A DNA stretch of 15,044 nucleotides, from assembly GCA_022615295.1 (NCBI GenBank), contig JAKEHF010000122.1:1-15044 (forward strand), given 5' to 3'. Source of the stretch: Actinomycetota bacterium. GTDB lineage: Bacteria; Actinomycetota; Acidimicrobiia; Spongiisociales; ZC4RG35. Below the pieces are notes generated by a model, which was not told the DNA's origin, did not search any database, and saw only the letters and a list, made by a program, of their open reading frames with translations. Below are positions 5,970 to 13,382 of the stretch, piece after piece; positions within the stretch are counted from its first letter, which is position 1, and each line of letters opens with the position of its first letter. The translations under genes were made by a program, and so were the position numbers.

Positions 5970-7165
5970 TGCTCGGCTGCGCTCCGCCATGCCCGACGCA
6001 GGCCCACCCTGGCGCCGAACTGGAGCAGACCGCCGGTGTAGATGCGCCCGGCGACGAAGATCATCCCGACGATGGCCAGCATGGTCGCGGCCACCGCAAG
6101 AAGGTATTGCCACAGTGGGATCGCCTCCAACGCCACCCGGACGGGGACCACGAAGGGCGAGGTCAGCGGGATGAAGGTGGTGATGAGCGCCGCGGTCCCG
6201 TCGGGGTTCTCCAGTGCGGCGAACGAGGCGAAGAGACCGGCGACGGCCAGCATCGACATGGGGAAGGCGAGGTTCTGGGCATCCTCGGGCCGAGAGGCGA
6301 GGGAGCCGGCGGCCCCGAACATCACCGCGTAGAGGAGAAAGCCGAGCACGAACCAGAGGACGAGGTTGGCCACCGTCACCGGACCCGCCACGGGGAGCTC
6401 GACGACCCCGGTGATACGCAACGTGACCACACCCGTGACCACGGTGATCAGGAACTGGGCAATCCCCAGGGCCCCGATGCCGGCGACCTTCCCGGCGAGG
6501 AGCTGCCAGGGACGCAGCGTCGACAACAGCACCTCGACGACCCGGTTCGACTTCTCCTCGGTTACCCCGGAGAGGATGGTGGAGCCGTAGACCAGGATGG
6601 CCACGTAGAGCAGCATCAAGCCGGCGTAGGCGACCACACCCCGTGACTCGTCCTCGGGGTCGTCACCCGATGTGGTGGTGGTCATAAGGGGGTCAGAGGT
6701 CATCACCTCGATCACCTCCACGGCGGTCTGCCCACCCTCGGACACCAGACGCTCCAGCTCGAGCGCAGCCGCCCCCCTCTGCAGGAGACCGGGGAGGTTC
6801 GAGCCACCGAACCCGGCCGTCTCCACCACGATCTCGGCGGCGTCGACCAGGACGGCATTCACCTCGCCCGATTCGAGCGCGGCCAGGCCGGCGTCCCGGT
6901 CGGTGAAGGAGACACTGTCGATTACCACGCTCGGCTCCTCGCCCGGGGTGTCCCCTGCGGTGGCGACCTCGACCGCGGCGGCGACGATCTCTTCGTTCCC
7001 GGCGCCGACCAGACCCACGGTGTGCTCCTCAGGACCGCCCAACACCCGGGGGAGCACGACGAGGGCTACCACGACGAGGAGGGTGAGCACGGTTGAGATG
7101 AGGTATCCCTTGGTCCTTCCTCTCTCCCGTATCTCCCTGAGCGCCACCTGGACGACGGACCTCAC
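5966..7165 (-). CDS. ABC-2 type exporter permease (NatB-like)
   Basis: 399 residues. Order: a basic amphipathic start (VALREIRERGRTKGYL), a first membrane helix (about 22-42), a long extracytoplasmic domain (about 45-190), then five or so helices. The sequence GSTILSGVTEEKSNRVVEVLLST is the hallmark cytoplasmic segment of the NatB/ABC2_membrane_3 group that contacts the ATPase. Such permeases export sodium, drugs or unknown compounds. The GTG start at 7165 overlaps the ATPase stop (GTGA), and the stop overlaps the isomerase ATG (ATGA). The open frame continues upstream of 7165, but only as an antisense-like reading of the ATPase gene. The substrate cannot be told. Confidence 0.82.
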   Translation of the reverse strand: MRSVVQVALREIRERGRTKGYLISTVLTLLVVVALVVLPRVLGGPEEHTVGLVGAGNEEIVAAAVEVATAGDTPGEEPSVVIDSVSFTDRDAGLAALESGEVNAVLVDAAEIVVETAGFGGSNLPGLLQRGAAALELERLVSEGGQTAVEVIEVMTSDPLMTTTTSGDDPEDESRGVVAYAGLMLLYVAILVYGSTILSGVTEEKSNRVVEVLLSTLRPWQLLAGKVAGIGALGIAQFLITVVTGVVTLRITGVVELPVAGPVTVANLVLWFVLGFLLYAVMFGAAGSLASRPEDAQNLAFPMSMLAVAGLFASFAALENPDGTAALITTFIPLTSPFVVPVRVALEAIPLWQYLLAVAATMLAIVGMIFVAGRIYTGGLLQFGARVGLRRAWRSAAEQ

Positions 7166-8049
7166 CGCACCGCCTCCCGGAACAGATCGCTCAGCGACGG
7201 GGTGGCGTAGACAAAACGGCGCAGGTTCCCCACCCCGTCGGCCCTGGCCAGGAAGGTCCTGATGTCGGCGGCCGAGCTGACAGTGAAGGTGTGCAGGGTC
7301 CCGTTCACTCGATGGTCGGCGACGCCGTCGAGCCCGTCGATGAGGGTGTCGAACTCGCCGTCGAAGTCGATCTCGACCCGGCGGGTGGGTGCGGCGTCCT
7401 TGAGCTGGGCGACGTCGCCGACGGCGACGATCCGGCCCTCGTTGATTATCGCCACCTCCTCGCAGAGGTCCTCGACCAGGTCGAGCTGGTGGCTGCTGAA
7501 CACCACCGCCTTCCCTTCGTGGGCCTGCTCGCTGAGCACGTTCGACATCGTCTCCACCGCCAAGGGGTCGAGCCCGCTGAACGGCTCGTCGAGGACCAGC
7601 AGCTCCGGGTCGTGGACCAGGGCGGCCGCAAGCTGCACCCGCTGCTGGTTCCCGTGAGAGAGGTTCTCGACGGGGTCGAGACGACGATCGTCCAGCCCGA
7701 ACCGCTCCAGCCATCGGTCGGCGCTGACCCCCGCGTTTTCCCTGGTCATCCCGTGGAGCACGCCGAGATATGTGAGCTGGTCGTGGGTCTTCATCTTGGG
7801 GTACAGCCCGCGTTGCTCCGGCATGTACCCGAAGCGGCGGCGGTGCTCCGGCGTCACCGGATCAGAGTCCCAGGTCACGGTGCCGGCGTCGGGCCTGACC
7901 AGCCCGAACACGGCTCGCATCGCGGTCGTCTTGCCGGCGCCGTTGGGTCCGAGGAACCCGAGCATCCGTCCCCGGGCCACGCCGAAGGTGCAGTCGTCGA
8001 GGGCGCGCACGTCGCCAAAGGTCTTGCTGAGCCCTTCGAGGAGGAGCAT
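7162..8049 (-). CDS. ABC exporter ATP-binding protein (NatA-like)
   Basis: 295-residue cytoplasmic ATPase partner of the overlapping permease. Motifs: Walker A GPNGAGKTT (34-42), Q-loop in MPEQRGLYP (Q79), signature LSHGNQQR (130-137; His replaces the usual second Gly/Lys position of LSxG), Walker B LLVLDEP (150-156), D-loop SGLD, H-loop His187 in SSHQ. The roughly 80-residue C-terminal extension (EIDFDGEFDTLIDGL onward) is the DUF4162-type domain typical of NatA/drug-exporter ATPases. The ATG at 8049 gives the standard MLLLEGLSKTFG start. It lies 32 bases after the dGTPase stop, so it is probably co-transcribed with it. Confidence 0.88.
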   Translation of the reverse strand: MLLLEGLSKTFGDVRALDDCTFGVARGRMLGFLGPNGAGKTTAMRAVFGLVRPDAGTVTWDSDPVTPEHRRRFGYMPEQRGLYPKMKTHDQLTYLGVLHGMTRENAGVSADRWLERFGLDDRRLDPVENLSHGNQQRVQLAAALVHDPELLVLDEPFSGLDPLAVETMSNVLSEQAHEGKAVVFSSHQLDLVEDLCEEVAIINEGRIVAVGDVAQLKDAAPTRRVEIDFDGEFDTLIDGLDGVADHRVNGTLHTFTVSSAADIRTFLARADGVGNLRRFVYATPSLSDLFREAVR

Positions 8050-8071
8050 CGGCTGGGCAGGTTAGGGGACT

Positions 8072-8092
8072 TTCTCGACGGTCAGTCGAGAA
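8072..8092 (-). other. 8-bp stem-loop spanning the dGTPase stop codon
   Basis: TTCTCGAC (8072-8079) pairs perfectly with GTCGAGAA (8085-8092); the loop holds most of the TGA stop of the dGTPase gene (8082-8084). No T-tract follows on the - strand, so it is more likely to modulate read-through or mRNA decay between the dGTPase gene and the ABC exporter genes than to end transcription fully. Confidence 0.4.
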
Positions 8093-9074
8093 GGGTGGGC
8101 CGGTAGAGACGGTCGTGGGCCCGCAGGGCGTATCGGTCGGTCATCCCCGCCACATAGTCGATGGCCCGGGTCAGTGGTGGGGCGCCGGGGACGGTGTAGG
8201 AGTCGGGGACCTCGTCGGGGTGCTCCAGGTAGTAGCGGACCAGGTCCTGGATGACCAGGATCGCCTTGTCCTTCTGGGCCTCCGACTCGGGACGGAGATA
8301 GACCCGCTCGAACATGAAGCTACGCAAGGTCCCCATCACCTCGAGATGCTCGCCGCGCATGGAGACCACCCCTGTCTCGTGGCTGGCGTCGATGACCGCG
8401 TTCACCATCGACCCGATCCACTCCCGGGCCGTGGCCCCAAAGGTGGTCAGGGCGGCCACCGGCAGGTCGTGGTACTCGATGACCCCCGCCCTGAGGGCGT
8501 CGGAGACGTCATGAGTGAGATAGGCGATGCGGTCGGCGAACCGGCACAGCCATCCCTCCGGTGTCTCTGGGGGAGGGTCCACCCTCCAGGAGTGGGCCCT
8601 GACCCCGTCGAGGACCTCGTGGGAGAGGTTGAGCGGCTCGAGCAAGGAGAGCGTGCGCACCCCGTGTGCGGAGTGGAGCCACTCCCCATCGACGAGGGGA
8701 GAAAGGGCCTCCTCACCGGTGTGCCCGAAGGGGGAGTGGCCGACGTCATGGGCCAGACAGATCGCCTCGGTGAGGTCCTCGTTCAACCCCAGGGCCCTGG
8801 CCAGGGCCCGACCCACCTGGTTGACGTGGATGGTGTGGGTCATCCTGGTCACGAAATGGTCGCCGTCGGGGTTCAGGAACACCTGTGTCTTGTGCTTGAG
8901 ACGGCGGAACGCCTTGCTGTGGATCACCCGGTCGCGATCACGCTCGAAGGCGGTGCGGAGCTCATCGGGATCCTCAGGCTCGGCCCTTCCCGCAGAGCGG
9001 TCGGCCTTGGTCGCCTCGGGGGCGAGCAGCTCGTGCTCGAGACGCTCACGCTCCTCACGTGCTCGGCGCAACAT
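8082..9074 (-). CDS. dgt: dGTPase-like HD-domain deoxynucleotide triphosphohydrolase
   Basis: 330-residue cytoplasmic HD hydrolase. Relatives split dNTPs (classically dGTP) into deoxynucleoside and tripolyphosphate, controlling dNTP pools. The family start block RTAFERDRDRVIHSKAFRRL is followed by KTQVFLNPDGDHFVTRMTH. Metal ligands are His80, His109-Asp110 (HDVGHSPFGHTGE) and Asp181 (RFADRIAYLTHD). Length matches the shorter bacterial dGTPase-like subfamily. The ATG at 9074 is supported by GAGAGG upstream and by the family start; the open frame upstream is the permease gene read in another frame. It starts 11 bases after the second phnE, which places it in the importer operon. Nucleotide preference within the family varies and cannot be read here. 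Confidence 0.9.
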   Translation of the reverse strand: MLRRAREERERLEHELLAPEATKADRSAGRAEPEDPDELRTAFERDRDRVIHSKAFRRLKHKTQVFLNPDGDHFVTRMTHTIHVNQVGRALARALGLNEDLTEAICLAHDVGHSPFGHTGEEALSPLVDGEWLHSAHGVRTLSLLEPLNLSHEVLDGVRAHSWRVDPPPETPEGWLCRFADRIAYLTHDVSDALRAGVIEYHDLPVAALTTFGATAREWIGSMVNAVIDASHETGVVSMRGEHLEVMGTLRSFMFERVYLRPESEAQKDKAILVIQDLVRYYLEHPDEVPDSYTVPGAPPLTRAIDYVAGMTDRYALRAHDRLYRPTLLD

Positions 9075-9085
9075 CGTGGTACCTC

Positions 9086-10033
9086 TCAGAGGGCCAATTG
9101 AAGCTGGAAGAGGATGAAGACGACCAGGGCGAGGACCACGACCACCGCCACTGCCGCCAGGGCCCGCTGCCATCCCACCATCTCTCGGAACAGGGCGATC
9201 GGCCCCGGCTCCGGCTGACCGCTGATGATCCGCCTCCTCACCCGTGCGGAGACGGCGTCCACGGCGAGCACCACGAAGATGGTGAGGAAGAGCACGGTCC
9301 CGGCCCGGGGGAAGTCGCGAAAACGGAGCTGGGACACCAGCTCGGCCCCGATGCCACCGGCGCCGACGACGCCGAGGACCGCGGAGGCCCGGATGTTGAT
9401 CTCGAAGCGGTAGAGCCAGTAGGCGACGACGTGGGGCATCACCTGGGGGACCATCCCCCATCTGATCTGCTGCAGACGGGTGCCCCCGGTCGCGGCGGCG
9501 GCCTCCACCGGCCCCTCGTCGATGCCCTCGATCACCTCGGCGGACAGCTTGCCGAGGGTGCCGATCGAGTGGATCCCAAGCGCCAGGGCACCGGTCCAGG
9601 CGCCGAGCCCGGTGACCGGGATCAACACCATCGCCACCAGTAGCTCGGGAACGGCCCTGATGGCGTTGAGGACCATCCTCGTCCCGTTGGCCGCCCAGGT
9701 CGATGTCACGTTGGTGGCGGCGGCGAACGCGAACAGAAAGGACAGCCCCGCCCCCATCGCGGTCCCCACCCAGGCGATCCAGAGCGACTCCATGAGCTTG
9801 GGCAGGGCCCGCTCCACCATCTCCGGGCTGAGGTCGGGTGGGAACATCGCCACCAGGAGACGCCAGATGTCGGCCGGGGCGCTCCTGATCTGCTCCCAGG
9901 AGATCTGGAGGCCAAACGCCGACCACAGGGCTGGCACCAGGACGGCCAGCGTGAGCAGCCACCTGATCACCCGGGGCCGCAGTGGGGGCCGTGGTCTCGT
10001 CACGACGGTGTCAGCGGCGATCGCGGTGCTCAC
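9086..10033 (-). CDS. phnE: PhnE-type ABC importer permease, second copy
   Basis: 315 residues, inner-membrane permease of a phosphonate/phosphite/phosphate-type importer. Order: first helix (about 22-42), soluble link with FPPDLSPEMV (64-73), core helices, EAA coupling loop VEAAAATGGTRLQQIRWGMV (176-195) ending in PQVMP, the PhnE hallmark YRFEINIRASAVLGVVGAGGIG (208-229), and a last core helix. After the usual end near VRRRII (265-270) there is a further 45-residue tail with a strongly hydrophobic segment (291-313), not typical of PhnE; it resembles the first helix of another PhnE domain. The GTG at 10033 overlaps the stop of the first permease (GTGA), so the pair is co-translated, consistent with a heterodimer. 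Confidence 0.88.
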   Translation of the reverse strand: MSTAIAADTVVTRPRPPLRPRVIRWLLTLAVLVPALWSAFGLQISWEQIRSAPADIWRLLVAMFPPDLSPEMVERALPKLMESLWIAWVGTAMGAGLSFLFAFAAATNVTSTWAANGTRMVLNAIRAVPELLVAMVLIPVTGLGAWTGALALGIHSIGTLGKLSAEVIEGIDEGPVEAAAATGGTRLQQIRWGMVPQVMPHVVAYWLYRFEINIRASAVLGVVGAGGIGAELVSQLRFRDFPRAGTVLFLTIFVVLAVDAVSARVRRRIISGQPEPGPIALFREMVGWQRALAAVAVVVVLALVVFILFQLQLAL

Positions 10034-11349
10034 ACCAGTCTCCGTCGCAGGGCCACGCTGATCTGATCGACTATGAAGACGATCACGAAGATGAGAATGA
10101 CCACCGCCAGCACCCGGTCGAACTGGAAGAAGGAGCGCTGCGCCTCGAGGACCCGACCGATGCCGCCGGCCCCGACGAGACCGAGGACGACGGAGGCCCT
10201 GATGTTTATCTCGAGGATGTAGAGGGCATAGGCCACGTAGTTGGGGAGCACCTCGGGGAGGACCGAGACCCTGACTGCGGGAAAGTGAGAGCCCCCCGTG
10301 GCCCGGGCCGCCTCGAGGGGCCCGGTGTCGACGGCGTCGATCGTCTCGGAGAGGAGCTTGGCCATGATGGCCAACGAGAAGAAGATGAGGGCGAGGACTC
10401 CGGCGAAGGGCCCGATGCTCACCGCGGCCACGAAGAACATCGCCCAGAACAGGTCGGGGATGGTCCGGATGACGTTCATGAACCCCTTGTCGAGCAGATA
10501 GCTGAGACGTCCCGGGGCGGTGATCCTCGATGCCAGAAAGGACACGGGGAGGGCGACGAGACACCCGATGAGGCTGCCCAGGATGGCGATGCGGAATGTC
10601 TCGAGGAGGGGACTGGCGAGGGTCGGCGAGCCGAAGTCCCAGGACGGGAGCCACCACCAGGTGCCCTCCCCGATGGCCCAATTGAAGTCGGGGGGCCAGA
10701 AGTTGGGTATGTCACCCATGGCCCCGAGATTCTGGAAGAGGCCGATCAGCGAGAAGCCCACCTGGGCGCCGGCGAAGACGGTGATCACGAGGACCGTGGC
10801 CCCGATGGCCAGGCCACGGATCCCGGTCGCAGCGGACAGCGTGGACGCCCCGCCGACCAGGGCGATGAGGACGGCCATCGCCGCCCGGGCGGTGAGATCC
10901 GGTTCGCCGGGAGAGAGCAGGTCGAGGGTGACTGCCATCGGGGCTGCCAAGGCTCCGGCGCCCGCCCACATCAGCGCGGTGTTGGTGCCGGCGGACGGTC
11001 GGCCGAGACGACCGACAATGAGACCGACCGCCCCACCGAATACCAGCCATACCAAACCGAGGACGAAGGTGGACGACGGGGTCAGGTCGAAGGTCTCCGC
11101 GCCGGCCAACCAGACCGTGAGGGACGTCGACGCCACGCCGGCGATCACAACCACGGCGCTGCCGGTGCCTCCGATGGCGATCCCCGCCCGGCGCAGGGCG
11201 AAGATGGTTCCCCCTGAAGCTGCCAGACCCCACACCACGCCCGTGGGGTCGGGGATCACCGCCCCCACGGTGAATGCGGCGAGGATCATGAGAAGGGGGA
11301 GGAGGACGCTGGAGACGCGGCGGGGTGGCTCGGGACGGTCCGATATCAC
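10030..11349 (-). CDS. phnE: PhnE-type ABC importer permease with long N-terminal membrane extension
   Basis: 439 residues against roughly 260-300 for typical PhnE. The PhnE core begins near residue 180: helix at 180-203, FWPPDFNWAIG (217-227), EAA loop EAARATGGSHFPAVRVSVLP (346-365), hallmark YILEINIRASVVLGLVGAGG (377-396), last helix about 412-428. Ahead of this lie about 175 residues with six hydrophobic segments (about 13-31, 36-52, 64-82, 94-113, 125-143, 155-176), Gly/Ala/Val rich and without recognised motifs. The GTG start at 11349 overlaps the phnC stop (GTGA), so the extension is part of the coupled reading frame and not an upstream gene. A separate small membrane protein fused to PhnE, or a regulatory or partner-binding domain, are possible readings. 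Confidence 0.87.
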   Translation of the reverse strand: MISDRPEPPRRVSSVLLPLLMILAAFTVGAVIPDPTGVVWGLAASGGTIFALRRAGIAIGGTGSAVVVIAGVASTSLTVWLAGAETFDLTPSSTFVLGLVWLVFGGAVGLIVGRLGRPSAGTNTALMWAGAGALAAPMAVTLDLLSPGEPDLTARAAMAVLIALVGGASTLSAATGIRGLAIGATVLVITVFAGAQVGFSLIGLFQNLGAMGDIPNFWPPDFNWAIGEGTWWWLPSWDFGSPTLASPLLETFRIAILGSLIGCLVALPVSFLASRITAPGRLSYLLDKGFMNVIRTIPDLFWAMFFVAAVSIGPFAGVLALIFFSLAIMAKLLSETIDAVDTGPLEAARATGGSHFPAVRVSVLPEVLPNYVAYALYILEINIRASVVLGLVGAGGIGRVLEAQRSFFQFDRVLAVVILIFVIVFIVDQISVALRRRLV

Positions 11350-12119
11350 AGCTCGGCGCCCTCGAGGAGGTCGTCGGGGGTGACGGCTCGGCCGTAGATC
11401 TCGCGGAAGGTCTCCTCGGTCACGTCGTCGATGTATCCGTCGTAGACGAGCTCCCCTTCGCGGAGACCGATCATTCTCTTGCCATAGGCGCGTGCCAGGT
11501 CGAGGAAGTGGAGGTTGATCAGGGTGGTGATCCCCAGGTCGCGGTTTATGCGACGCAGGTCACGCATCACGGTGTGAGAGGTCACCGGGTCGAGAGAGGC
11601 CACGGGCTCGTCGGCGAGCATGATGGTCGGCTGTTGGGCGAGCGCCCTTGCGATTCCCACCCGTTGCTGTTGCCCACCGGAGAGGTCGGAGGCCCTGATG
11701 TAGGCCTTGTCGACGATCTCCACCCGCTCCAGCGCCTGCAGGGCTCGCTCCTTGGCCTCGGCCGGCCACAGACCCAACAGCGATCGCCATCCGGGAACCG
11801 TGGGGAGACAGCCCATGAGAACGTTGTTGATGACGCTGGTCCGCTTGACCAGGTTGAAGGTCTGGAAGATCATGCCGATCCCCGACCTGAGCTCACGGAG
11901 CTCCTTGGGACGGGCCTGCTCGACCCGGACGTCGCCGACACGCACCGAGCCGCCTGTGATGGGCACGAAGCCGTTTATCGCCCGGAGCAGCGTGGACTTG
12001 CCGGCGCCGGAGAGCCCAACGACGACCACCAGCTCACCGTCGACGATGGTCAGAGTCACCCCCTTGAGGGCCCGAAGACCCCCGCGATAGGTGACCTCGA
12101 CGTCGTCGAACTGGATCAT
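11346..12119 (-). CDS. phnC: Phosphonate/phosphite-type ABC importer ATPase PhnC
   Basis: 257-residue ATPase of the importer. Walker A GLSGAGKST (35-43), Q-loop Gln86 in GMIFQTFNLVKRTSVINNVL (the FNLV...NVL pattern is typical of PhnC), signature LSGGQQQR (146-153), Walker B IMLADEP (166-172), D-loop SLD (175-177), His204 in NLHFLDLARAYG, another PhnC-type segment. The ATG at 12119 (MIQFDDVEVTY) is the family-like start; an in-frame ATG at 12164 would put part of the hairpin at 12134-12162 inside the gene. It overlaps phnE by GTGA. Family members move phosphonates, phosphite or phosphate; the ATPase does not tell which. Confidence 0.92.
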   Translation of the reverse strand: MIQFDDVEVTYRGGLRALKGVTLTIVDGELVVVVGLSGAGKSTLLRAINGFVPITGGSVRVGDVRVEQARPKELRELRSGIGMIFQTFNLVKRTSVINNVLMGCLPTVPGWRSLLGLWPAEAKERALQALERVEIVDKAYIRASDLSGGQQQRVGIARALAQQPTIMLADEPVASLDPVTSHTVMRDLRRINRDLGITTLINLHFLDLARAYGKRMIGLREGELVYDGYIDDVTEETFREIYGRAVTPDDLLEGAEL

Positions 12120-12133
12120 TATGCGGCGCCGTC

Positions 12134-12162
12134 GCGGGGGGCCGGCAATGCCGGCCCCCCGC
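12134..12162 (-). promoter_or_regulatory. Strong GC hairpin between phnD and phnC
   Basis: A perfect 13-bp stem, GCGGGGGGCCGGC (12134-12146) with GCCGGCCCCCCGC (12150-12162), closes an AAT loop. It sits 21 bases after the phnD stop and 14 bases before the phnC ATG on the - strand, without a T-tract. In many ABC-importer operons a hairpin after the binding-protein gene partly stops transcription or protects the upstream mRNA, giving more binding protein than membrane components; that is the likely role here. It is also close enough to the phnC start to limit its translation. Confidence 0.75.
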
Positions 12163-12183
12163 ATGACTTGTCGGCTCCGGGGA

Positions 12184-13305
12184 TCAGCCTGAGAATCCCA
12201 GCTCGTCGATGGCGTCGCCGATGGCTACCAGCGACTGCTCCGTCACCGCGTCGGCCCTGGTGAGATCGGTCCACGAGTAGAGCTCCTCCATCACGACCTG
12301 CCCCTCTTCGGTGGCGATGTAGTCGGCCATCGCCTGGAACAGGGCGTCCTTGAGGTCGTCGGGGAGGTCGGAGCGAATGGCGATCACGTCGTTCGCTATC
12401 CGGGGGGTGATGTTGAACACGATCACCTTCTCACCAACATCCGGGTTCGTCTCGGAGATGGTCGCCCTGGCGTCGTCGAAGGAGACGCCGATGTCGGCGG
12501 TGCCGTCATAGACGGCCTGCACCGAGGCGTCGTGACCACCTGAGAACACCGTCGTGTACTGGTCCTCCGAGATCCCGGCGTTTATGAGCTGGATCGTCGG
12601 GAAGATGAATCCGGACGTCGAGGTCTCGGTGCCGAAGGCGATCGTCTTTCCGACCACTACCGAGAGATCGACAGGCTCGGCGCACGCCGTGGGCGCCGAC
12701 AGCGCATCGTTCCGCTGCAGCTCTCCCTCGACGAACTCATAGCCGACCTGGAGGGCAGGGGTTTCGGTTGGGCCCACCGCCACCACGCCCCCGGCGTCGT
12801 CGTAGTAGAAGGCGCCTTCAACGGTCCCTGCATCGCCACATACCGCCGGATCGTTGGTGAACCACTGACCGTGGTAGGTGGAGTCGCCGAAGCGGACTGA
12901 CTGGGCCAGCAGCTCGAGGTTTTCGTACTCCCTCGAGGCCAGCACGTAGCCGGCGGGCCCAAATGCCCCCATGTCGGCCTGCCCCGTGCCCATGGCAACA
13001 CCGAGCCCGGTGTAGTCAGTGGTGACCGTACCCTCGACCGTTATGCCGAGGGCATCGCTGAGGATCGCGGCGAACGTGTCGACGTCGTCCTGGAGCTCGG
13101 CCGCCTCCTGGCTGGGGACGAACCCGAACACGAGTCTCTCCGGCCAGTCCGAGGTCGGACTTTCGGTCGTGGTGCCAGCCGGTTGCGTCGTGGTGCTGGG
13201 TGCGCCGGGCTCTCCGGTTGTGGTGGTGCCTTCGCCCACGGTGGGACTACAGGCAGTGGCCACCAGTGCGAAGATCGATATCAGCGCCAGAGCCGATCTT
13301 TTCAT
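12184..13305 (-). CDS. phnD: PhnD-type substrate-binding lipoprotein
   Basis: 373 residues. A short signal peptide ends at Cys19 (FALVATAC; Ala at -3 makes the lipobox slightly atypical), so the protein is probably lipid-anchored outside the membrane; residues 20-52 are a Thr/Ser/Pro-rich linker. The binding-protein part starts with ERLVFGFVPSQEAAEL, then YTGLGVAMGTGQADMGAFGP, and the anion-binding loop TETSTSGFIFP (STSG 229-232), the PhnD/PtxB hallmark. Between about 150 and 215, where typical PhnD proteins are short, there is an insert containing Cys156 and Cys208 that could form a disulfide. The ATG at 13305 has a strong TGAGGAGA site. Ligand (phosphonate, phosphite, phosphate or a larger phosphate ester) is undetermined. 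Order D-C-E-E differs from E. coli phnCDE. Confidence 0.9.
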   Translation of the reverse strand: MKRSALALISIFALVATACSPTVGEGTTTTGEPGAPSTTTQPAGTTTESPTSDWPERLVFGFVPSQEAAELQDDVDTFAAILSDALGITVEGTVTTDYTGLGVAMGTGQADMGAFGPAGYVLASREYENLELLAQSVRFGDSTYHGQWFTNDPAVCGDAGTVEGAFYYDDAGGVVAVGPTETPALQVGYEFVEGELQRNDALSAPTACAEPVDLSVVVGKTIAFGTETSTSGFIFPTIQLINAGISEDQYTTVFSGGHDASVQAVYDGTADIGVSFDDARATISETNPDVGEKVIVFNITPRIANDVIAIRSDLPDDLKDALFQAMADYIATEEGQVVMEELYSWTDLTRADAVTEQSLVAIGDAIDELGFSG

Positions 13306-13310
13306 GTCTG

Positions 13311-13318
13311 TCTCCTCA
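13311..13318 (-). promoter_or_regulatory. Strong ribosome binding site of phnD
   Basis: TGAGGAGA on the - strand lies 5 bases before the ATG at 13305, the best Shine-Dalgarno match in the window, and it decides the start. The open frame continues upstream to 13497 without a credible site. The rest of the 77-base gap to the nucleotidase gene shows no clear promoter and no obvious PHO-box-like direct repeat. Confidence 0.7.
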
Positions 13319-13382
13319 ATGAACTTGGGTTGCCATCGCGGCTGGCCCACCCCGATGAGGGCCGAGACGGTCGGCAGCGAGG

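Noticed and set aside
7166..7714. N-terminal extension of the NatB-like permease frame
   Set aside because: It is the ATPase gene read in another frame (Arg/Gly-rich) and the GTGA overlap at 7162-7165 gives a natural start.
8792..8809. Perfect 18-base palindrome GGGCCCTGGCCAGGGCCC in the dGTPase gene
   Set aside because: It is explained by the repeated codons for RALARAL in a conserved helix; there is no sign of a site with its own role.
9982..11217. Long + strand open frame (411 codons) opposite the first phnE gene
   Set aside because: Again a Gly/Glu/Asp/Arg-rich antisense reading; the - strand frame has clear PhnE motifs and coupled overlaps.
13306..13382. Search for a PHO-box or other phosphate-regulated promoter before phnD
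   Set aside because: No pair of direct repeats or convincing -10/-35 boxes was seen, so none is reported; regulation may lie upstream of the window.
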